A stretch of DNA of 64,000 nt from Exiguobacterium sp. J17977 (GTDB lineage Bacteria; Bacillota; Bacilli; Exiguobacteriales; Exiguobacteriaceae): positions 1 to 64,000 of the forward strand of contig NZ_JAEQBB010000007.1 in NCBI RefSeq assembly GCF_018616375.1. Direction: 5' to 3'. Positions 1 through 8,662 of this stretch are shown here, one piece after another (within the stretch, counting starts at the first letter, position 1; each line of letters opens with the position of its first letter). Made by a program: the position numbers and the translations under genes. The notes beneath the pieces are model-generated. The model searched no databases. It was not told where the DNA came from and saw nothing but the letters and a program-made list of their open reading frames with translations.

Positions 1-1
1 T

Positions 2-76
2 GCGGAAGTAGTTCAGTGGTAGAATACGACCTTGCCAAGGTCGGGGTCGCGGGTTCGAATCCCGTCTTCCGCTCCA
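2..76 (+). tRNA. tRNA-Gly (GCC)
   Basis: The sequence folds as a full cloverleaf. The seven-base acceptor stem GCGGAAG pairs with CTTCCGC, the T-arm reads GGTTCGAATCC, and CCA is encoded at the 3' end. The anticodon loop TTGCCAA gives anticodon GCC, which reads glycine codons GGC and GGU. It lies 15 bases upstream of tRNA-Ala and is probably the tail of a longer tRNA transcript that starts before the window. Confidence 0.97.
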
Positions 77-91
77 TATTATTCCCTTGAC

Positions 92-167
92 GGGGCCTTA
101 GCTCAGCTGGGAGAGCGCCTGCCTTGCACGCAGGAGGTCAGCGGTTCGATCCCGCTAGGCTCCACCA
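92..167 (+). tRNA. tRNA-Ala (TGC)
   Basis: A complete cloverleaf has anticodon TGC in the loop CTTGCAC and an encoded CCA. In the acceptor stem GGGGCCT/AGGCTCC the third pair is G-U, the known identity element for alanyl-tRNA synthetase. It is the last tRNA of the cluster, and a terminator follows 11 bases downstream. Confidence 0.97.
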
Positions 168-178
168 TTTGTTTTTTT

Positions 179-209
179 CTTAAGTTACTTATGACTTAAG
201 TTTTTTTTT
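179..209 (+). terminator. Terminator of the tRNA transcript
   Basis: The seven-base stem CTTAAGT/ACTTAAG (179-185 and 194-200) is followed directly by nine T residues. It is AT-rich, but the T run is long, and it sits just after tRNA-Ala. Confidence 0.75.
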
Positions 210-246
210 GCCTAAATCCATGAACCATTCACTTGAGAGTACAGAG

Positions 247-280
247 AAAGGCAGCCTGCCACCATTCAGGCTGCCTTTTT
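247..280 (+). terminator. Second tandem terminator, upstream of rocF
   Basis: A twelve-base stem AAAGGCAGCCTG/CAGGCTGCCTTT (247-258 and 267-278) ends in a T run. No gene lies between this hairpin and the preceding one, so it probably backs it up and insulates the arginase promoter from tRNA transcription. Confidence 0.8.
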
Positions 281-306
281 GTATGTTTATTCATCATTGT
301 GTGAAG

Positions 307-336
307 TTGAACCACGAGTTTGGTAGCGTTTACAAT
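307..336 (+). promoter_or_regulatory. SigA-type promoter of rocF
   Basis: A -35 box TTGAAC (307-312) and a -10 box TACAAT (331-336) are separated by 18 bases and lie about 30 bases before the arginase start. Confidence 0.65.
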
Positions 337-366
337 GGAAGTATAAACGTTCAAGGGGGAATGGGG

Positions 367-1269
367 ATGAATTGGTCATATATTGAAGTACCGTTACGTT
401 ATGGACAGGGGAAACATGGCGTAGAGCAAGGTCCATCAAAATTACGGGCGCTCGGTTTGGAAACACTGTTGCCAGCAGAAACGAAGCAACAGACGATTCG
501 TGTCTTACCTGAATCTGAAATGATTAACAGTGAAGAGCATTTGAAGCGGGCAGATGGGGTCTTATACACCGTCCAAGAACTCGCGGAGGTCGTCGATGCA
601 GACATTCAAGCGAAGCGATTCCCGTTGATCGTTGGGGGCGATCACAGCATGGCAATCGGAACGCTAGCGGGTCTTGCTAAAACAGGACCATACGGCGTCA
701 TCTGGGTCGATGCGCATGCTGACTTGAACACAGGTGAGACCTCACCGTCGGGCAATATTCACGGGATGCCACTTGCTGCGGCGATGGGGATGGGGGATAT
801 CCGTTTGACCGAGGTCGGTGGACGTGAACCGAAACTCGCGCCCGAACATTTGGTGTATATGGCACTTCGGGATATCGATGAAGGTGAGATGCGAGAAATC
901 AATCGACTCGGCATTAAAGTGATTACGGTCGAAGAGATTCGGACACGGGGCGTCGACGTCATGATGGACGAAGCGCTCGCTTATTTGCGTGCACGTGTGG
1001 ATCGCTTCTATCTCAGTTTTGATATGGACAGCTTGGACGCGAAACTGGTTCCAGGTACCGGCACACCGGTCGATCAAGGGTTGACCGCTGAAGAAGGCAA
1101 AGCCATCTTGGCTGAAGTGATGAAGGCTGACGATTTGATTGCGATTGAACTCGTAGAATTAAATCCGTCGCTCGACCATGATAACACAACGGCCCAGCTG
1201 GCGTTCGAGTTATGTAAGACAATTTTGAAATCCAAAGAAAACCTGTTATTGGAAAGTGAAACTGTCTGA
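367..1269 (+). CDS. rocF: Arginase
   Basis: Arginase hydrolyses arginine to ornithine and urea in the cytoplasm using two manganese ions. The 300-residue length is normal for the family. Metal-binding motifs are GGDHS (His93), DAHAD (Asp115, His117, Asp119) and SFDMDSLD (Asp219, Asp221), followed by PGTGTPV. I chose ATG 367 because GGGGGA at 355-360 lies six bases before it. The in-frame ATG at 361 abuts that site, and the still longer reading frame that opens at 208 runs through a terminator and promoter. The gene is a single unit with its own promoter and terminator, placed before sigW as in other Bacillales. Confidence 0.95.
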   Translation: MNWSYIEVPLRYGQGKHGVEQGPSKLRALGLETLLPAETKQQTIRVLPESEMINSEEHLKRADGVLYTVQELAEVVDADIQAKRFPLIVGGDHSMAIGTLAGLAKTGPYGVIWVDAHADLNTGETSPSGNIHGMPLAAAMGMGDIRLTEVGGREPKLAPEHLVYMALRDIDEGEMREINRLGIKVITVEEIRTRGVDVMMDEALAYLRARVDRFYLSFDMDSLDAKLVPGTGTPVDQGLTAEEGKAILAEVMKADDLIAIELVELNPSLDHDNTTAQLAFELCKTILKSKENLLLESETV

Positions 1270-1278
1270 CGACCTTAC

Positions 1279-1323
1279 AGTTTCCAAGTCTGTTTGCTAC
1301 AATGGACTTGGAAACTTTTTTTA
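1279..1323 (+). terminator. Terminator of rocF
   Basis: The twelve-base perfect stem AGTTTCCAAGTC/GACTTGGAAACT (1279-1290 and 1304-1315) is followed by a run of T residues. Confidence 0.85.
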
Positions 1324-1340
1324 TTGTCGTGCGATTTTAA

Positions 1341-1367
1341 TGAAACCTACATAGAGATCAATCCGTA
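1341..1367 (+). promoter_or_regulatory. SigW-type (ECF) autoregulatory promoter
   Basis: TGAAAC (1341-1346), a 17-base spacer and CGTA (1364-1367, continuing TAG) match the SigW consensus known from Bacillus subtilis. The site lies 43 bases before sigW, which fits the known autoregulation of that gene. Confidence 0.88.
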
Positions 1368-1410
1368 TAGAAGGATGACCGCATAGGTTGCGGAGAGGGG
1401 AAGTGGACTG

Positions 1411-1986
1411 ATGGAACGGCTGACCACCCGTTTAGTCGACGAATTAAGGTCGGGGAATCATGATTCGTTTGCTGAGCTGGTAGAACTGTACAAGGATGGT
1501 GTCTTTGCTGTCGCTTATAAGATATTATATGATCGAGGCGAAGCAGAAGATGCTGCCCAGGAGACGTTTATTCGGGCATACACCCGAATCGATACGTACG
1601 ATCCCCAGTACAAGTTCAAGACGTGGATTTACCGGATTGCGACAAACGTGGCAATCGACCGTCTGAGAAAGCGAAAGCCGGAGTACTCAATGGATGCTGA
1701 GATTGCGGGCACCGATGGCTTGACCTATCAGGACCACTTGGCTGATGAAGCACCCCAACCCGACGCCCAAGTCGTTCATCGCGAAATTCGAGGCGAGATG
1801 CATGAAGCGATTAAACAGCTGCCCGACAAGTATCGGATCCCATTGCTGTTGAAATACGTGGATGACTTATCGCTTAAGGAAATTAGCGTCATGATCGATA
1901 TGCCGGTTGCTACGGTTAAAACAAGGATCTTCCGGGGAAGAGAAATGTTAAAGACAATCTTTCAAAACAGGGAGGGGTTCAATTGA
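1411..1986 (+). CDS. sigW: ECF RNA polymerase sigma factor SigW
   Basis: This 191-residue group 4 sigma factor directs transcription of envelope-stress genes. Region 2 covers about residues 20-90 (ELVELYKDGVFAVAYKIL, then DAAQETFIRAY and the FKTWIYRIATN melting segment). Region 4 covers about 130-185 and ends in a helix-turn-helix (SLKEISVMIDMPVATVKTR). The start at 1411 is preceded by GAGAGGGG. It overlaps rsiW by four bases, so the pair is translationally coupled. Activity is expected to be controlled by RsiW sequestration, and transcription by the ECF promoter just upstream. Confidence 0.95.
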   Translation: MERLTTRLVDELRSGNHDSFAELVELYKDGVFAVAYKILYDRGEAEDAAQETFIRAYTRIDTYDPQYKFKTWIYRIATNVAIDRLRKRKPEYSMDAEIAGTDGLTYQDHLADEAPQPDAQVVHREIRGEMHEAIKQLPDKYRIPLLLKYVDDLSLKEISVMIDMPVATVKTRIFRGREMLKTIFQNREGFN

Positions 1987-2618
1987 CTCCTGAAGAAAAA
2001 GTACAACAATATTTGGAAGATGGCATCCTGCCCGAAGAATCTGACGAACTACGTCAATTGTTGGAGGACGACGAATTATATGAAGCATACCTCCACTACG
2101 AACGAATAGATGCCGAACTGAAGGCCTTACCACGGCCTAAACTATCCGATGATTTTACAGCCCGTGTCATGGCGTCCTTGCCGGATGCGAAAGCACGGGT
2201 CGAGGTCATACCGGTGACTCGATTTGAAGACAAAGTCCGGACAAAACGAAAGCCACAATCCAAATGGATGACGTGGTTCCGTAAGCACCCAGGATTGATG
2301 GCGGCCGCTCTCTTTTTTAGCTTGATGTCGAGTGCGACACTCGGTCTATGGAACGAATCGACGGAAACGATGACGTACACGAAAGTGCCGGGCATCGTTG
2401 TAACATCGAACGAAGTGGTCGTCCCACAAGGCGTTACCGTCGAGCGGGATATCACGGTCCAAGGCGGTGACCTTCGGATTGAAGGGACAGTCAACGGGAA
2501 CGCGACGGCCGTACATGGTCGGGCTTATCTGGCTAGTGCTGGCGAAGTCACAGGAGAACTCGAGCAAATCGATCGGATGTTTGAGTGGATGTGGTATTCG
2601 TTCAAACAAATCTTCTAA
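1983..2618 (+). CDS. rsiW: Anti-sigma-W factor RsiW lacking the zinc-binding cysteines
   Basis: This is a 211-residue single-pass membrane anti-sigma factor. The N-terminal part (about 1-65) is the cytoplasmic sigma-binding domain, the membrane helix lies at about 99-120 (GLMAAALFFSLMSSATLGLW), and the extracytoplasmic part ends in a region typical of RsiW (LASAGEVTGELEQID, FEWMWYSFKQ). In Bacillus RsiW is cut by PrsW and then RasP to release SigW. The protein contains no cysteine, so the usual His-x3-Cys-x2-Cys zinc site is gone. Start codon TTG 1983 follows AGGGAGGGG. Identification rests on position and the conserved C-terminus. Confidence 0.9.
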   Translation: MTPEEKVQQYLEDGILPEESDELRQLLEDDELYEAYLHYERIDAELKALPRPKLSDDFTARVMASLPDAKARVEVIPVTRFEDKVRTKRKPQSKWMTWFRKHPGLMAAALFFSLMSSATLGLWNESTETMTYTKVPGIVVTSNEVVVPQGVTVERDITVQGGDLRIEGTVNGNATAVHGRAYLASAGEVTGELEQIDRMFEWMWYSFKQIF

Positions 2619-2647
2619 AAGAAGGCGCCGGAGACGGCGTCTTTTTT
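2619..2647 (+). terminator. Terminator of sigW-rsiW
   Basis: A GC-rich hairpin GAAGGCGCCG-GAGA-CGGCGTCTT is followed by seven T residues, immediately after rsiW. Confidence 0.85.
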
Positions 2648-2702
2648 GTTCGTTTCAATCTGGTTTCGTTTTATCGTCTGGCGATGCGCGGTTTCGGAAA
2701 TG

Positions 2703-2711
2703 TGATATAAT
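2703..2711 (+). promoter_or_regulatory. Extended -10 promoter of cdaA
   Basis: TGATATAAT contains a perfect -10 box (2706-2711) with the TGn extension. No good -35 box is visible at the expected distance, as is common for extended -10 promoters. Confidence 0.6.
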
Positions 2712-2753
2712 GTAACTTGCACGAATTGGCTAGGTAGTTGAGGAGGGGAGCAT

Positions 2754-3614
2754 TTGCCGCTACTTGAACAGGTTTCATTCTTATCATTCTTTAGTCTTTC
2801 AGAGAACGTACATTGGTACGATTATTTGAATGACGTTTTAGATATTGTCGTCGTCACGTATGTCATCTATAAGTTGATGATGATTGTACGCGGGACAAAA
2901 GCGGTCCAATTGATTAAAGGGATATCCATCATCCTTGTCAGCTGGTTCCTCAGCGGATTCTTTGGGTTGAAGACGTTACAGTTCTTATTGAACCAGGTCA
3001 TCACCTACGGGTTACTTGGGATTATCATCATCTTCCAACCGGAACTGCGACGTGGGCTCGAGCATCTAGGACGAACGAGTAACTTGTTCGGTCGCACGAG
3101 CACGAGTGACGAGGATAAACAGCGTCAAATGATCGAGGCGATTGTCAGCTCGGCACAATATATGTCAAAACGTCGCATCGGTGCGCTGATTGCGATTGAA
3201 CGCGATACGGGCTTGAATGAATATGTCGAGACCGGGATCCGGATGGATTCACACATCACGTCACAACTGATTATCAACTTGTTCATTCCGAACACCCCGC
3301 TCCACGATGGGGCGATGATTATCCAAGACGGGAAAATTGCGGCAGCCGCCTGTTATTTGCCATTGTCGGAAAGTCCACATATCGATAAAGCGTTAGGCAC
3401 CCGACACCGGGCCGCCATCGGGGTCAGTGAAGTGACGGATAGCGTGACCCTCACCGTCTCTGAGGAAACAGGTGCCGTGTCGCTCGCGATTGCGGGTCGT
3501 CTGTATCGAGAGTTGGATGAGGAGGCGCTTCGCAATAAATTGATCCAAGAACTCGTTATTGAAGAAAAAGAGACGACACTCTCGTTCTTCAATAAAAAAG
3601 GGGGGGACAAGTAA
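2754..3614 (+). CDS. cdaA: Diadenylate cyclase CdaA (membrane c-di-AMP synthase)
   Basis: CdaA condenses two ATP into cyclic di-AMP, which controls potassium and osmolyte uptake and cell-wall homeostasis. The 286-residue protein has three N-terminal membrane helices (about residues 20-100), then a DAC domain with the DGA motif (LHDGAMI, Asp185) and the RHR motif (RHRAA, Arg217-Arg219). Start codon TTG 2754 is preceded by GGAGGGGA. The cdaA-cdaR-glmM order is the conserved Firmicute arrangement in which CdaR and GlmM bind and modulate the cyclase. Confidence 0.96.
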   Translation: MPLLEQVSFLSFFSLSENVHWYDYLNDVLDIVVVTYVIYKLMMIVRGTKAVQLIKGISIILVSWFLSGFFGLKTLQFLLNQVITYGLLGIIIIFQPELRRGLEHLGRTSNLFGRTSTSDEDKQRQMIEAIVSSAQYMSKRRIGALIAIERDTGLNEYVETGIRMDSHITSQLIINLFIPNTPLHDGAMIIQDGKIAAAACYLPLSESPHIDKALGTRHRAAIGVSEVTDSVTLTVSEETGAVSLAIAGRLYRELDEEALRNKLIQELVIEEKETTLSFFNKKGGDK

Positions 3615-4895
3615 GTGATTGATCAGTGGTTACAACATAAATGGTTTCTCCGCGTCATCGCACTTGCTTTAGCCATCCTGCTTTATTTCATGGTCGCCGA
3701 GACGAGCTCGTCGACCAACTCCACGAACGCGCTCCCGATTGTCGGACAAAGTTCGATGACGCTCGACGTTCCCGTCGAAGTGTTTTTCGATGAGGTGCAG
3801 TACGTGGCATATAATGTCCCAGAAGACATGAGCGTCGAGCTGCAAGGTCCGTCCAGCAGTTTGACGATGACTAAATTGGTGAAAGATTATCAAGTCTTCG
3901 TCGATTTAACGAACCTGGGGACAGGCTTCCATCGCGTTCCGGTCGAAGCACGCGGCTTTGGCGGAGACGTCAACGTCGAACTCGAGCGGGATACGGTGGA
4001 AATCTATATTGACCGCAAACAGACGGTCGAAGTCCCAGTCTCGGTCAACTTATTGAATAAAGATCAATTGCCGGAAGGCAAAGTGGTCGGCGACGCCGAC
4101 ATCGAACCGACGACGGTGAAAGTGTCGGGCGGTGCCAGCCGGATTCAAAACGTTCAAGAAATCACGTTGAACGTCGATGTCGCCAATCAAAGTCAAACGT
4201 TCACGCGGGAATTGACGCCTACGATTTTAGACGCCAATGGCAATCCGCTCAACGTGACCGTCGAACCGAACATCATCAGTGTGTCGGTCCCGGTCTATGA
4301 ACAGAGCGCCGTCTTCCCGATTGAAGCGGTGACGACGGGTGACGTGGCCGATGACTTCAGACTCGTCGACACGTTGCTCGAAGAGACGGAGGTCCGTGTC
4401 TTTGCGCCGCAAGACGTGCTCGATGCGATTGACACCGTGGAAACGGAGCCAATCGATTTGGACGGCATCGATAAGACCGGAAAAGTGACCGCGACGCTCG
4501 CTGTGCCGGACGGCGCCTCATCGCTTGAGACGAAGCAAGTAGAAGTCCAATTGCTCGTTCGAGCGGCGGATGAGACGCGAGACGACACGGGTGAATTGAC
4601 GGAACGGGTCCGTTTGACCGTGCCTGTCACCGTACGAGGGTACGACCGGACGAACTTTACGCTCCAAGCGCCTGAAGTCATCGGGGTCACCTTGTCCGGA
4701 AAACGTTCCCTCTTAGAGAGCATCACGTCGAACAGTGTGCGCGTCACATTAGATTTGACGGGCCTCCCGAGCGGGTTACACGGGGTCGACGTCGACTATG
4801 AAGTACCAAAAGGTGTGACTGTCATCTCACCGAAGACAATCGACATCGAGTTAACGAGCGTCGATGAACAAACCGAAACGTCCTCGATTCAATGA
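3615..4895 (+). CDS. cdaR: CdaA regulator CdaR (YbbR domains)
   Basis: CdaR is an extracytoplasmic regulator that interacts with the CdaA membrane part and alters c-di-AMP synthesis. The 426-residue protein has one N-terminal membrane anchor (about 10-27, FLRVIALALAILLYFMVAE) followed by repeated YbbR beta domains of about 80 residues each, recognisable by recurring segments such as VPVEVFFD, VPVSVNLL, FPIEAVTT and VPVTVRGY. GTG 3615 directly follows the cdaA stop codon and uses the G-rich site at about 3600-3606, so the two genes are coupled. The C-terminal tail is acidic. Confidence 0.92.
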   Translation: MIDQWLQHKWFLRVIALALAILLYFMVAETSSSTNSTNALPIVGQSSMTLDVPVEVFFDEVQYVAYNVPEDMSVELQGPSSSLTMTKLVKDYQVFVDLTNLGTGFHRVPVEARGFGGDVNVELERDTVEIYIDRKQTVEVPVSVNLLNKDQLPEGKVVGDADIEPTTVKVSGGASRIQNVQEITLNVDVANQSQTFTRELTPTILDANGNPLNVTVEPNIISVSVPVYEQSAVFPIEAVTTGDVADDFRLVDTLLEETEVRVFAPQDVLDAIDTVETEPIDLDGIDKTGKVTATLAVPDGASSLETKQVEVQLLVRAADETRDDTGELTERVRLTVPVTVRGYDRTNFTLQAPEVIGVTLSGKRSLLESITSNSVRVTLDLTGLPSGLHGVDVDYEVPKGVTVISPKTIDIELTSVDEQTETSSIQ

Positions 4896-4930
4896 GGCGT
4901 TCAATCATACAAAAGTGAGGAATTGAATTT

Positions 4931-6289
4931 ATGGGTAAATATTTTGGAACTGATGGAGTCCGCGGTGTCGCGAACTCAGAATTGACAGCAGAATTAGCTT
5001 ATCGCTTAGGTCGTGCGGGCGGTTACGTGTTATCGAAACACTTGCCAGCCGGCGAACAGCCAAAAGTATTGATTGGCCGTGACACACGTATTTCAGGTCA
5101 TATGCTTGAAGGCGCGCTCATCGCGGGTCTCTTATCAATCGGAGCCGAAGTGATGCGTCTCGGCGTCATCTCGACGCCAGGTGTCGCTTATTTGACGAAG
5201 TCGCTCGATGCGACGGCCGGTGTCATGATCTCGGCGTCACATAACCCGGTCGCGGATAACGGCATCAAGTTCTTCGGTAGCGACGGCTTCAAACTCGACG
5301 ACGCAACAGAAGCGGAAATCGAAGCGATTTTGGATGCGGCGGAAGACACGTTGCCACGTCCGGTCGGCAAAGACCTCGGCTTCGTCTCAGACTACTATGA
5401 AGGCGCACAAAAATACCTTCAAATGTTGAAACAGACGGTCGACGAAGATTTCGACGGTCTCCATATCGCCCTCGACTGCGCTCACGGTGCGACGAGCGGA
5501 TTGGCAGCACGTCTGTTTGCTGACCTCGAGGCGAACGTCTCGACGATCGGTAACTCGCCGAACGGCTTGAACATCAACGAAGGTGTCGGCTCGACACATC
5601 CTGAGCACTTGGCACAGTTCGTTCGTGAAAAAGGAGCGGACATGGGTCTCGCCTTTGACGGCGACGGCGACCGCTTGATTGCGATCGATGAGAACGGTGA
5701 TATCGTCGACGGCGATAAAATCATGTACATCTGCGGGAAGTACTTGAGCGAGAAAGGCCGTCTTAAAGACAACACGATCGTCGCGACGGTCATGAGTAAC
5801 CTCGGCTTCCATAAAGCGGTTGAAGATGCTGGTATGACGGCGCTTCAGACGGCGGTCGGTGACCGTTATGTCGTCGAAGAGATGAAGAAACACAACTACA
5901 CACTCGGTGGTGAACAGTCGGGTCACTTGATCTTCCTCGACCACTCGACGACAGGAGACGGCATGCTCTCTGGCGTTCAACTCGCCCAAATCGTGAAGAC
6001 GACAGGCCGCAAGCTGTCAGAACTCGCGGCTGAGATGCCGGTCTACCCACAAAAACTCGTCAACATCCGTGTCACGGACAAAAACGAGGCGATGAACGGC
6101 GACCGCGTCCTCGCGACGATTCAAGAAGCGGAAGCTGAAATGAACGGCAACGGCCGCATCCTCGTCCGCGCTTCTGGTACGGAGCCGCTCGTGCGTGTCA
6201 TGGCGGAAGCACCGACATCAGAAGAGTGTGACCGTTATGTCGAACGAATTGCACAAGTTGTCCGCGAAGATTACGGCGTAGAAGGATAA
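4931..6289 (+). CDS. glmM: Phosphoglucosamine mutase GlmM
   Basis: GlmM converts glucosamine-6-phosphate to glucosamine-1-phosphate for UDP-GlcNAc and peptidoglycan synthesis. The 452-residue length is standard. It shows the phosphoserine loop ISASHNP (Ser103), the magnesium loop DGDGDR, the sugar-binding GGEQSGH and the phosphate-binding RASGTEP near the C-terminus. It is third in the cdaA-cdaR-glmM operon, and GlmM is known to inhibit CdaA directly in related species. The start ATG 4931 follows GTGAGGA. A terminator and a new promoter separate it from glmS. Confidence 0.97.
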   Translation: MGKYFGTDGVRGVANSELTAELAYRLGRAGGYVLSKHLPAGEQPKVLIGRDTRISGHMLEGALIAGLLSIGAEVMRLGVISTPGVAYLTKSLDATAGVMISASHNPVADNGIKFFGSDGFKLDDATEAEIEAILDAAEDTLPRPVGKDLGFVSDYYEGAQKYLQMLKQTVDEDFDGLHIALDCAHGATSGLAARLFADLEANVSTIGNSPNGLNINEGVGSTHPEHLAQFVREKGADMGLAFDGDGDRLIAIDENGDIVDGDKIMYICGKYLSEKGRLKDNTIVATVMSNLGFHKAVEDAGMTALQTAVGDRYVVEEMKKHNYTLGGEQSGHLIFLDHSTTGDGMLSGVQLAQIVKTTGRKLSELAAEMPVYPQKLVNIRVTDKNEAMNGDRVLATIQEAEAEMNGNGRILVRASGTEPLVRVMAEAPTSEECDRYVERIAQVVREDYGVEG

Positions 6290-6313
6290 TTTTGTCGAAA
6301 TAGGGAATAAAAC

Positions 6314-6342
6314 AAGGGAATCCGTCTGCGGGTTCCCTTTTT
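6314..6342 (+). terminator. Terminator after glmM
   Basis: The stem AAGGGAATCC/GGGTTCCCTT (one mismatch) with a six-base loop is followed by T residues. It ends the cdaA-cdaR-glmM operon. Confidence 0.8.
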
Positions 6343-6378
6343 GTTTCCGTTTTGTCACTGTGAAATTATGTGATTTTC

Positions 6379-6407
6379 TTGACGAATGGAGGTGTGATTT
6401 GTACTAT
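6379..6407 (+). promoter_or_regulatory. SigA-type promoter of glmS
   Basis: TTGACG (6379-6384), a 17-base spacer and TACTAT (6402-6407) form a strong promoter. It starts the long leader that carries the glmS ribozyme. Confidence 0.75.
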
Positions 6408-6449
6408 TAAGAGCGTGCCCTTAGAAACGGAAGGACACCAAGTACGAAA

Positions 6450-6610
6450 CAAGCGCCAGAACTCTTCGGAGTTGACGAGGTTGGAGGTTATCGAGTTTTC
6501 GGCGGATGCCTCCTAGTCGCCTGTCACGACTACAAGCAAACCCTAAAAACGCCTGGGCGACCGGACGGCCAAAGGGGAGCGCGATGACAGCTCTTAGAAA
6601 AAGCCCGTTT
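6450..6610 (+). ncRNA. glmS ribozyme-riboswitch
   Basis: This cis-acting self-cleaving RNA uses glucosamine-6-phosphate as cofactor and lowers glmS mRNA when the product is plentiful. The core is almost identical to known glmS ribozymes: AGCGCCAGAACT, then GACGAGGTTGGAGGTTATCG, then TTTTCGGCGGATGCCTCC. The P3-P4 region follows, including a pyrimidine/purine segment near 6560-6600. By homology, cleavage is expected 5' of G6453. The distal boundary is approximate. Confidence 0.95.
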
Positions 6611-6648
6611 CCTTTTTCGAGAAATCGAAAATAAAGGGAGAATTTTGT

Positions 6649-8445
6649 ATGTGTGGAATTGTAGGAATGATTGGGAACACCGGAGCGAAGGAAATCCTTC
6701 TCAAAGGTCTTGAAAAACTCGAGTACCGTGGTTATGACTCGGCAGGTCTTGCTTTGATGCATGATAACGTGAACGTGCATAAAGAAGTCGGCCGGATCGC
6801 CGCGCTACGCGAAGTCGTCCCAGCAGAAGTAGATGGCACGATCGGAATCGGTCACACACGTTGGGCAACACACGGCGTGCCGAGCGTCCCGAACGCACAC
6901 CCGCACCAGAGCACGACGGGCCGTTTCACGCTCGTCCACAACGGTGTCATCGAGAACGACGAGCAAATCAAAGCGACACTCGACGTCCCGTTCTTGTCAG
7001 AGACGGACACGGAAGTCATCGTCCAGTTGATGGAGAAGAACTTCGTCGAACTCGGCGACGTCGAGGCGGCGTTCCGCAAGACGTTGGCTGAGCTCCACGG
7101 CTCGTATGCGATTGCGATGATCGACTCAGAGGACCAAGAGCGCCTCTACATCGGTAAGAACAAGTCACCGCTCCTCGTCGGACTCGGCGACGGCACGTTC
7201 AACGTCGTGGCGTCTGACGCGATGGCGATGCTCCAAGTGACGGACCAGTACCTCGAGCTCCACGACGGCGAAATCGTCATCTTGACGCGCGAATCTGCGA
7301 CGATCAAGACGCTCGACGGCGAGATCCTCGAGCGTGCGCCGTACACGGCCGAGATCGATGCGTCAGACATCGAGAAGGGCACGTACGCGCACTACATGTT
7401 GAAGGAGATGGACGAGCAACCGGCCGTCATCCGCAACATCATCCAGCACTACCAGAACGAGAACGGTGACATCGAGCTCACGGAAGGCGTGCGCTCGCTC
7501 GTCTCGGAAGCCGACCGCATCTATATCGTCGCCTGCGGTACGAGCTACCACGCCGGTCTCGTCGGCAAGCAATTGATTGAGCGCGTCGCAGGTGTGCCGA
7601 CAGAAGTACACGTCGCTTCGGAGTTCGGTTACAACATGCCACTCCTCACAGAGAAGCCGTTGTTCCTCTTTATCTCACAATCAGGTGAGACAGCGGACAG
7701 CCGTGCCGTCCTCGTCGAAGTGAAGAAGCGCGGCTACAAGGCGCTCACACTCACGAACGTTGCCGGTTCAACGCTCTCGCGTGAAGCGAACGAGACGATG
7801 CTCCTCCACGCCGGCCCGGAAATCGCGGTCGCGTCGACGAAAGCATACACGGCCCAAATCGCCGTGCTCGCGATTCTCGCCTATGACATCGCACGTGCGA
7901 ACGGCAAGAAGCTTCCGTTTGACCTCATGACAGAGCTCGCGCGCATCGCGACAATCATGGACTCGGTCATGGCTCAAAAAGAAATCTTTGAGCAGTTGGC
8001 GGACAAGTTCTTAAAAGAGTCACGCAACGCGTTCTTCCTCGGTCGTGGTATGGATTCATACGTCGGTCTCGAAGGAGCCCTCAAGCTCAAAGAGATCTCG
8101 TATATCCAAGCAGAAGGCTACCCAGGTGGAGAGCTCAAGCACGGACCGATCGCCTTGATTGAAGACGGTACACCGGTCATCACACTCGTCTCGCAACCGA
8201 ACACGCACCTCAACATCCGTGGAAACATCAAGGAAGTTGTCGCTCGTGGTGCCGTTGCCTGCACGATCTCGATGGAAGGCATGGAACACGAGAGCGATGC
8301 TTTCGTCTTGCCACGTGTTGAACCACTCCTTACACCGCTCGTGACAGTGTTACCACTTCAGCTCATCTCGTATTACGCGGCACTTGCGCGTGATTGCGAT
8401 GTTGACAAGCCACGTAACTTGGCGAAGTCGGTTACAGTCGAATAA
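6649..8445 (+). CDS. glmS: Glutamine-fructose-6-phosphate aminotransferase (isomerizing) GlmS
   Basis: GlmS makes glucosamine-6-phosphate from fructose-6-phosphate and glutamine, the first step of hexosamine synthesis. The 598-residue protein has an N-terminal glutaminase domain starting MCGIVG, with Cys1 as nucleophile after Met removal, plus HTRWATHG. Two SIS sugar-isomerase domains follow at about 290-430 and 460-590 ([39 protein letters not shown]). The start is set by AAGGGAG at about 6634-6640. Codon use is strongly biased to C-ending codons relative to neighbours, consistent with high expression. The ribozyme upstream controls it. Confidence 0.98.
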   Translation: MCGIVGMIGNTGAKEILLKGLEKLEYRGYDSAGLALMHDNVNVHKEVGRIAALREVVPAEVDGTIGIGHTRWATHGVPSVPNAHPHQSTTGRFTLVHNGVIENDEQIKATLDVPFLSETDTEVIVQLMEKNFVELGDVEAAFRKTLAELHGSYAIAMIDSEDQERLYIGKNKSPLLVGLGDGTFNVVASDAMAMLQVTDQYLELHDGEIVILTRESATIKTLDGEILERAPYTAEIDASDIEKGTYAHYMLKEMDEQPAVIRNIIQHYQNENGDIELTEGVRSLVSEADRIYIVACGTSYHAGLVGKQLIERVAGVPTEVHVASEFGYNMPLLTEKPLFLFISQSGETADSRAVLVEVKKRGYKALTLTNVAGSTLSREANETMLLHAGPEIAVASTKAYTAQIAVLAILAYDIARANGKKLPFDLMTELARIATIMDSVMAQKEIFEQLADKFLKESRNAFFLGRGMDSYVGLEGALKLKEISYIQAEGYPGGELKHGPIALIEDGTPVITLVSQPNTHLNIRGNIKEVVARGAVACTISMEGMEHESDAFVLPRVEPLLTPLVTVLPLQLISYYAALARDCDVDKPRNLAKSVTVE

Positions 8446-8450
8446 ATGAC

Positions 8451-8483
8451 AGGCCAAGATCTTTCGGGATCTTGGCCTTTTTT
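8451..8483 (+). terminator. Terminator of glmS
   Basis: A perfect eleven-base stem AGGCCAAGATC/GATCTTGGCCT is followed by a run of T residues. Confidence 0.9.
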
Positions 8484-8490
8484 GTTGTGA

Positions 8491-8519
8491 TTTACGTCAT
8501 GCGAACCGGCTTGTATACT
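8491..8519 (+). promoter_or_regulatory. Probable promoter of the leader ORF and MFS gene
   Basis: TTTACG (8491-8496), 17 bases, then TATACT (8514-8519). Transcription would begin near 8526, giving a leader of about 135 bases before the transporter start. Confidence 0.5.
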
Positions 8520-8548
8520 GAAGGTATTACGACTAAGGAGAGAACGCC

Positions 8549-8602
8549 ATGCAAATCCAACTACTTGACACATTCATCCTGCCGGAGGACGTGCGTTCAT
8601 AA
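8549..8602 (+). CDS. 17-codon leader peptide upstream of the MFS exporter
   Basis: A short ORF encodes MQIQLLDTFILPEDVRS. Its ribosome-binding site AAGGAG (8535-8540) is as good as those of real genes here. Its last codons (CCG GAG GAC) form one arm of a set of competing hairpins that involve the RBS of the exporter. The arrangement resembles translational-attenuation leaders of drug-resistance genes, but the peptide does not match any leader I recognise. Function is inferred from layout only. Confidence 0.5.
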   Translation: MQIQLLDTFILPEDVRS

Positions 8603-8653
8603 GTTGGCCACCTCCTCCGATGATGCACTGTATCGGAATAAACTATCGGAGGA
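8583..8653 (+). promoter_or_regulatory. Competing RNA stems that can hide the exporter RBS
   Basis: Three segments are mutually exclusive. A is CGGAGGA (8583-8589, inside the leader ORF), B is TCCTCCGAT (8613-8621), and C is ATCGGAGGA (8645-8653, the RBS of the MFS gene). B can pair perfectly with C over nine bases, hiding the RBS, or with A over seven bases, freeing it. Both loops are 23 bases long. Confidence 0.6.
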
Positions 8654-8662
8654 ACCATACCA

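Noticed and set aside
208-366. N-terminal extension of the arginase frame starting near 208
   Set aside because: It would run through a terminator hairpin (247-280) and the rocF promoter; the RBS at 355-360 points to ATG 367.
5387-5989. A 200-codon minus-strand frame opposite glmM
   Set aside because: It lies wholly opposite a highly conserved gene and encodes His/Arg/Val-rich shadow sequence.
8549-8602. Macrolide-type Erm leader peptide
   Set aside because: The peptide lacks the IFVI-type stalling motifs and the downstream gene is an MFS exporter, so only a general attenuator-like arrangement is claimed.
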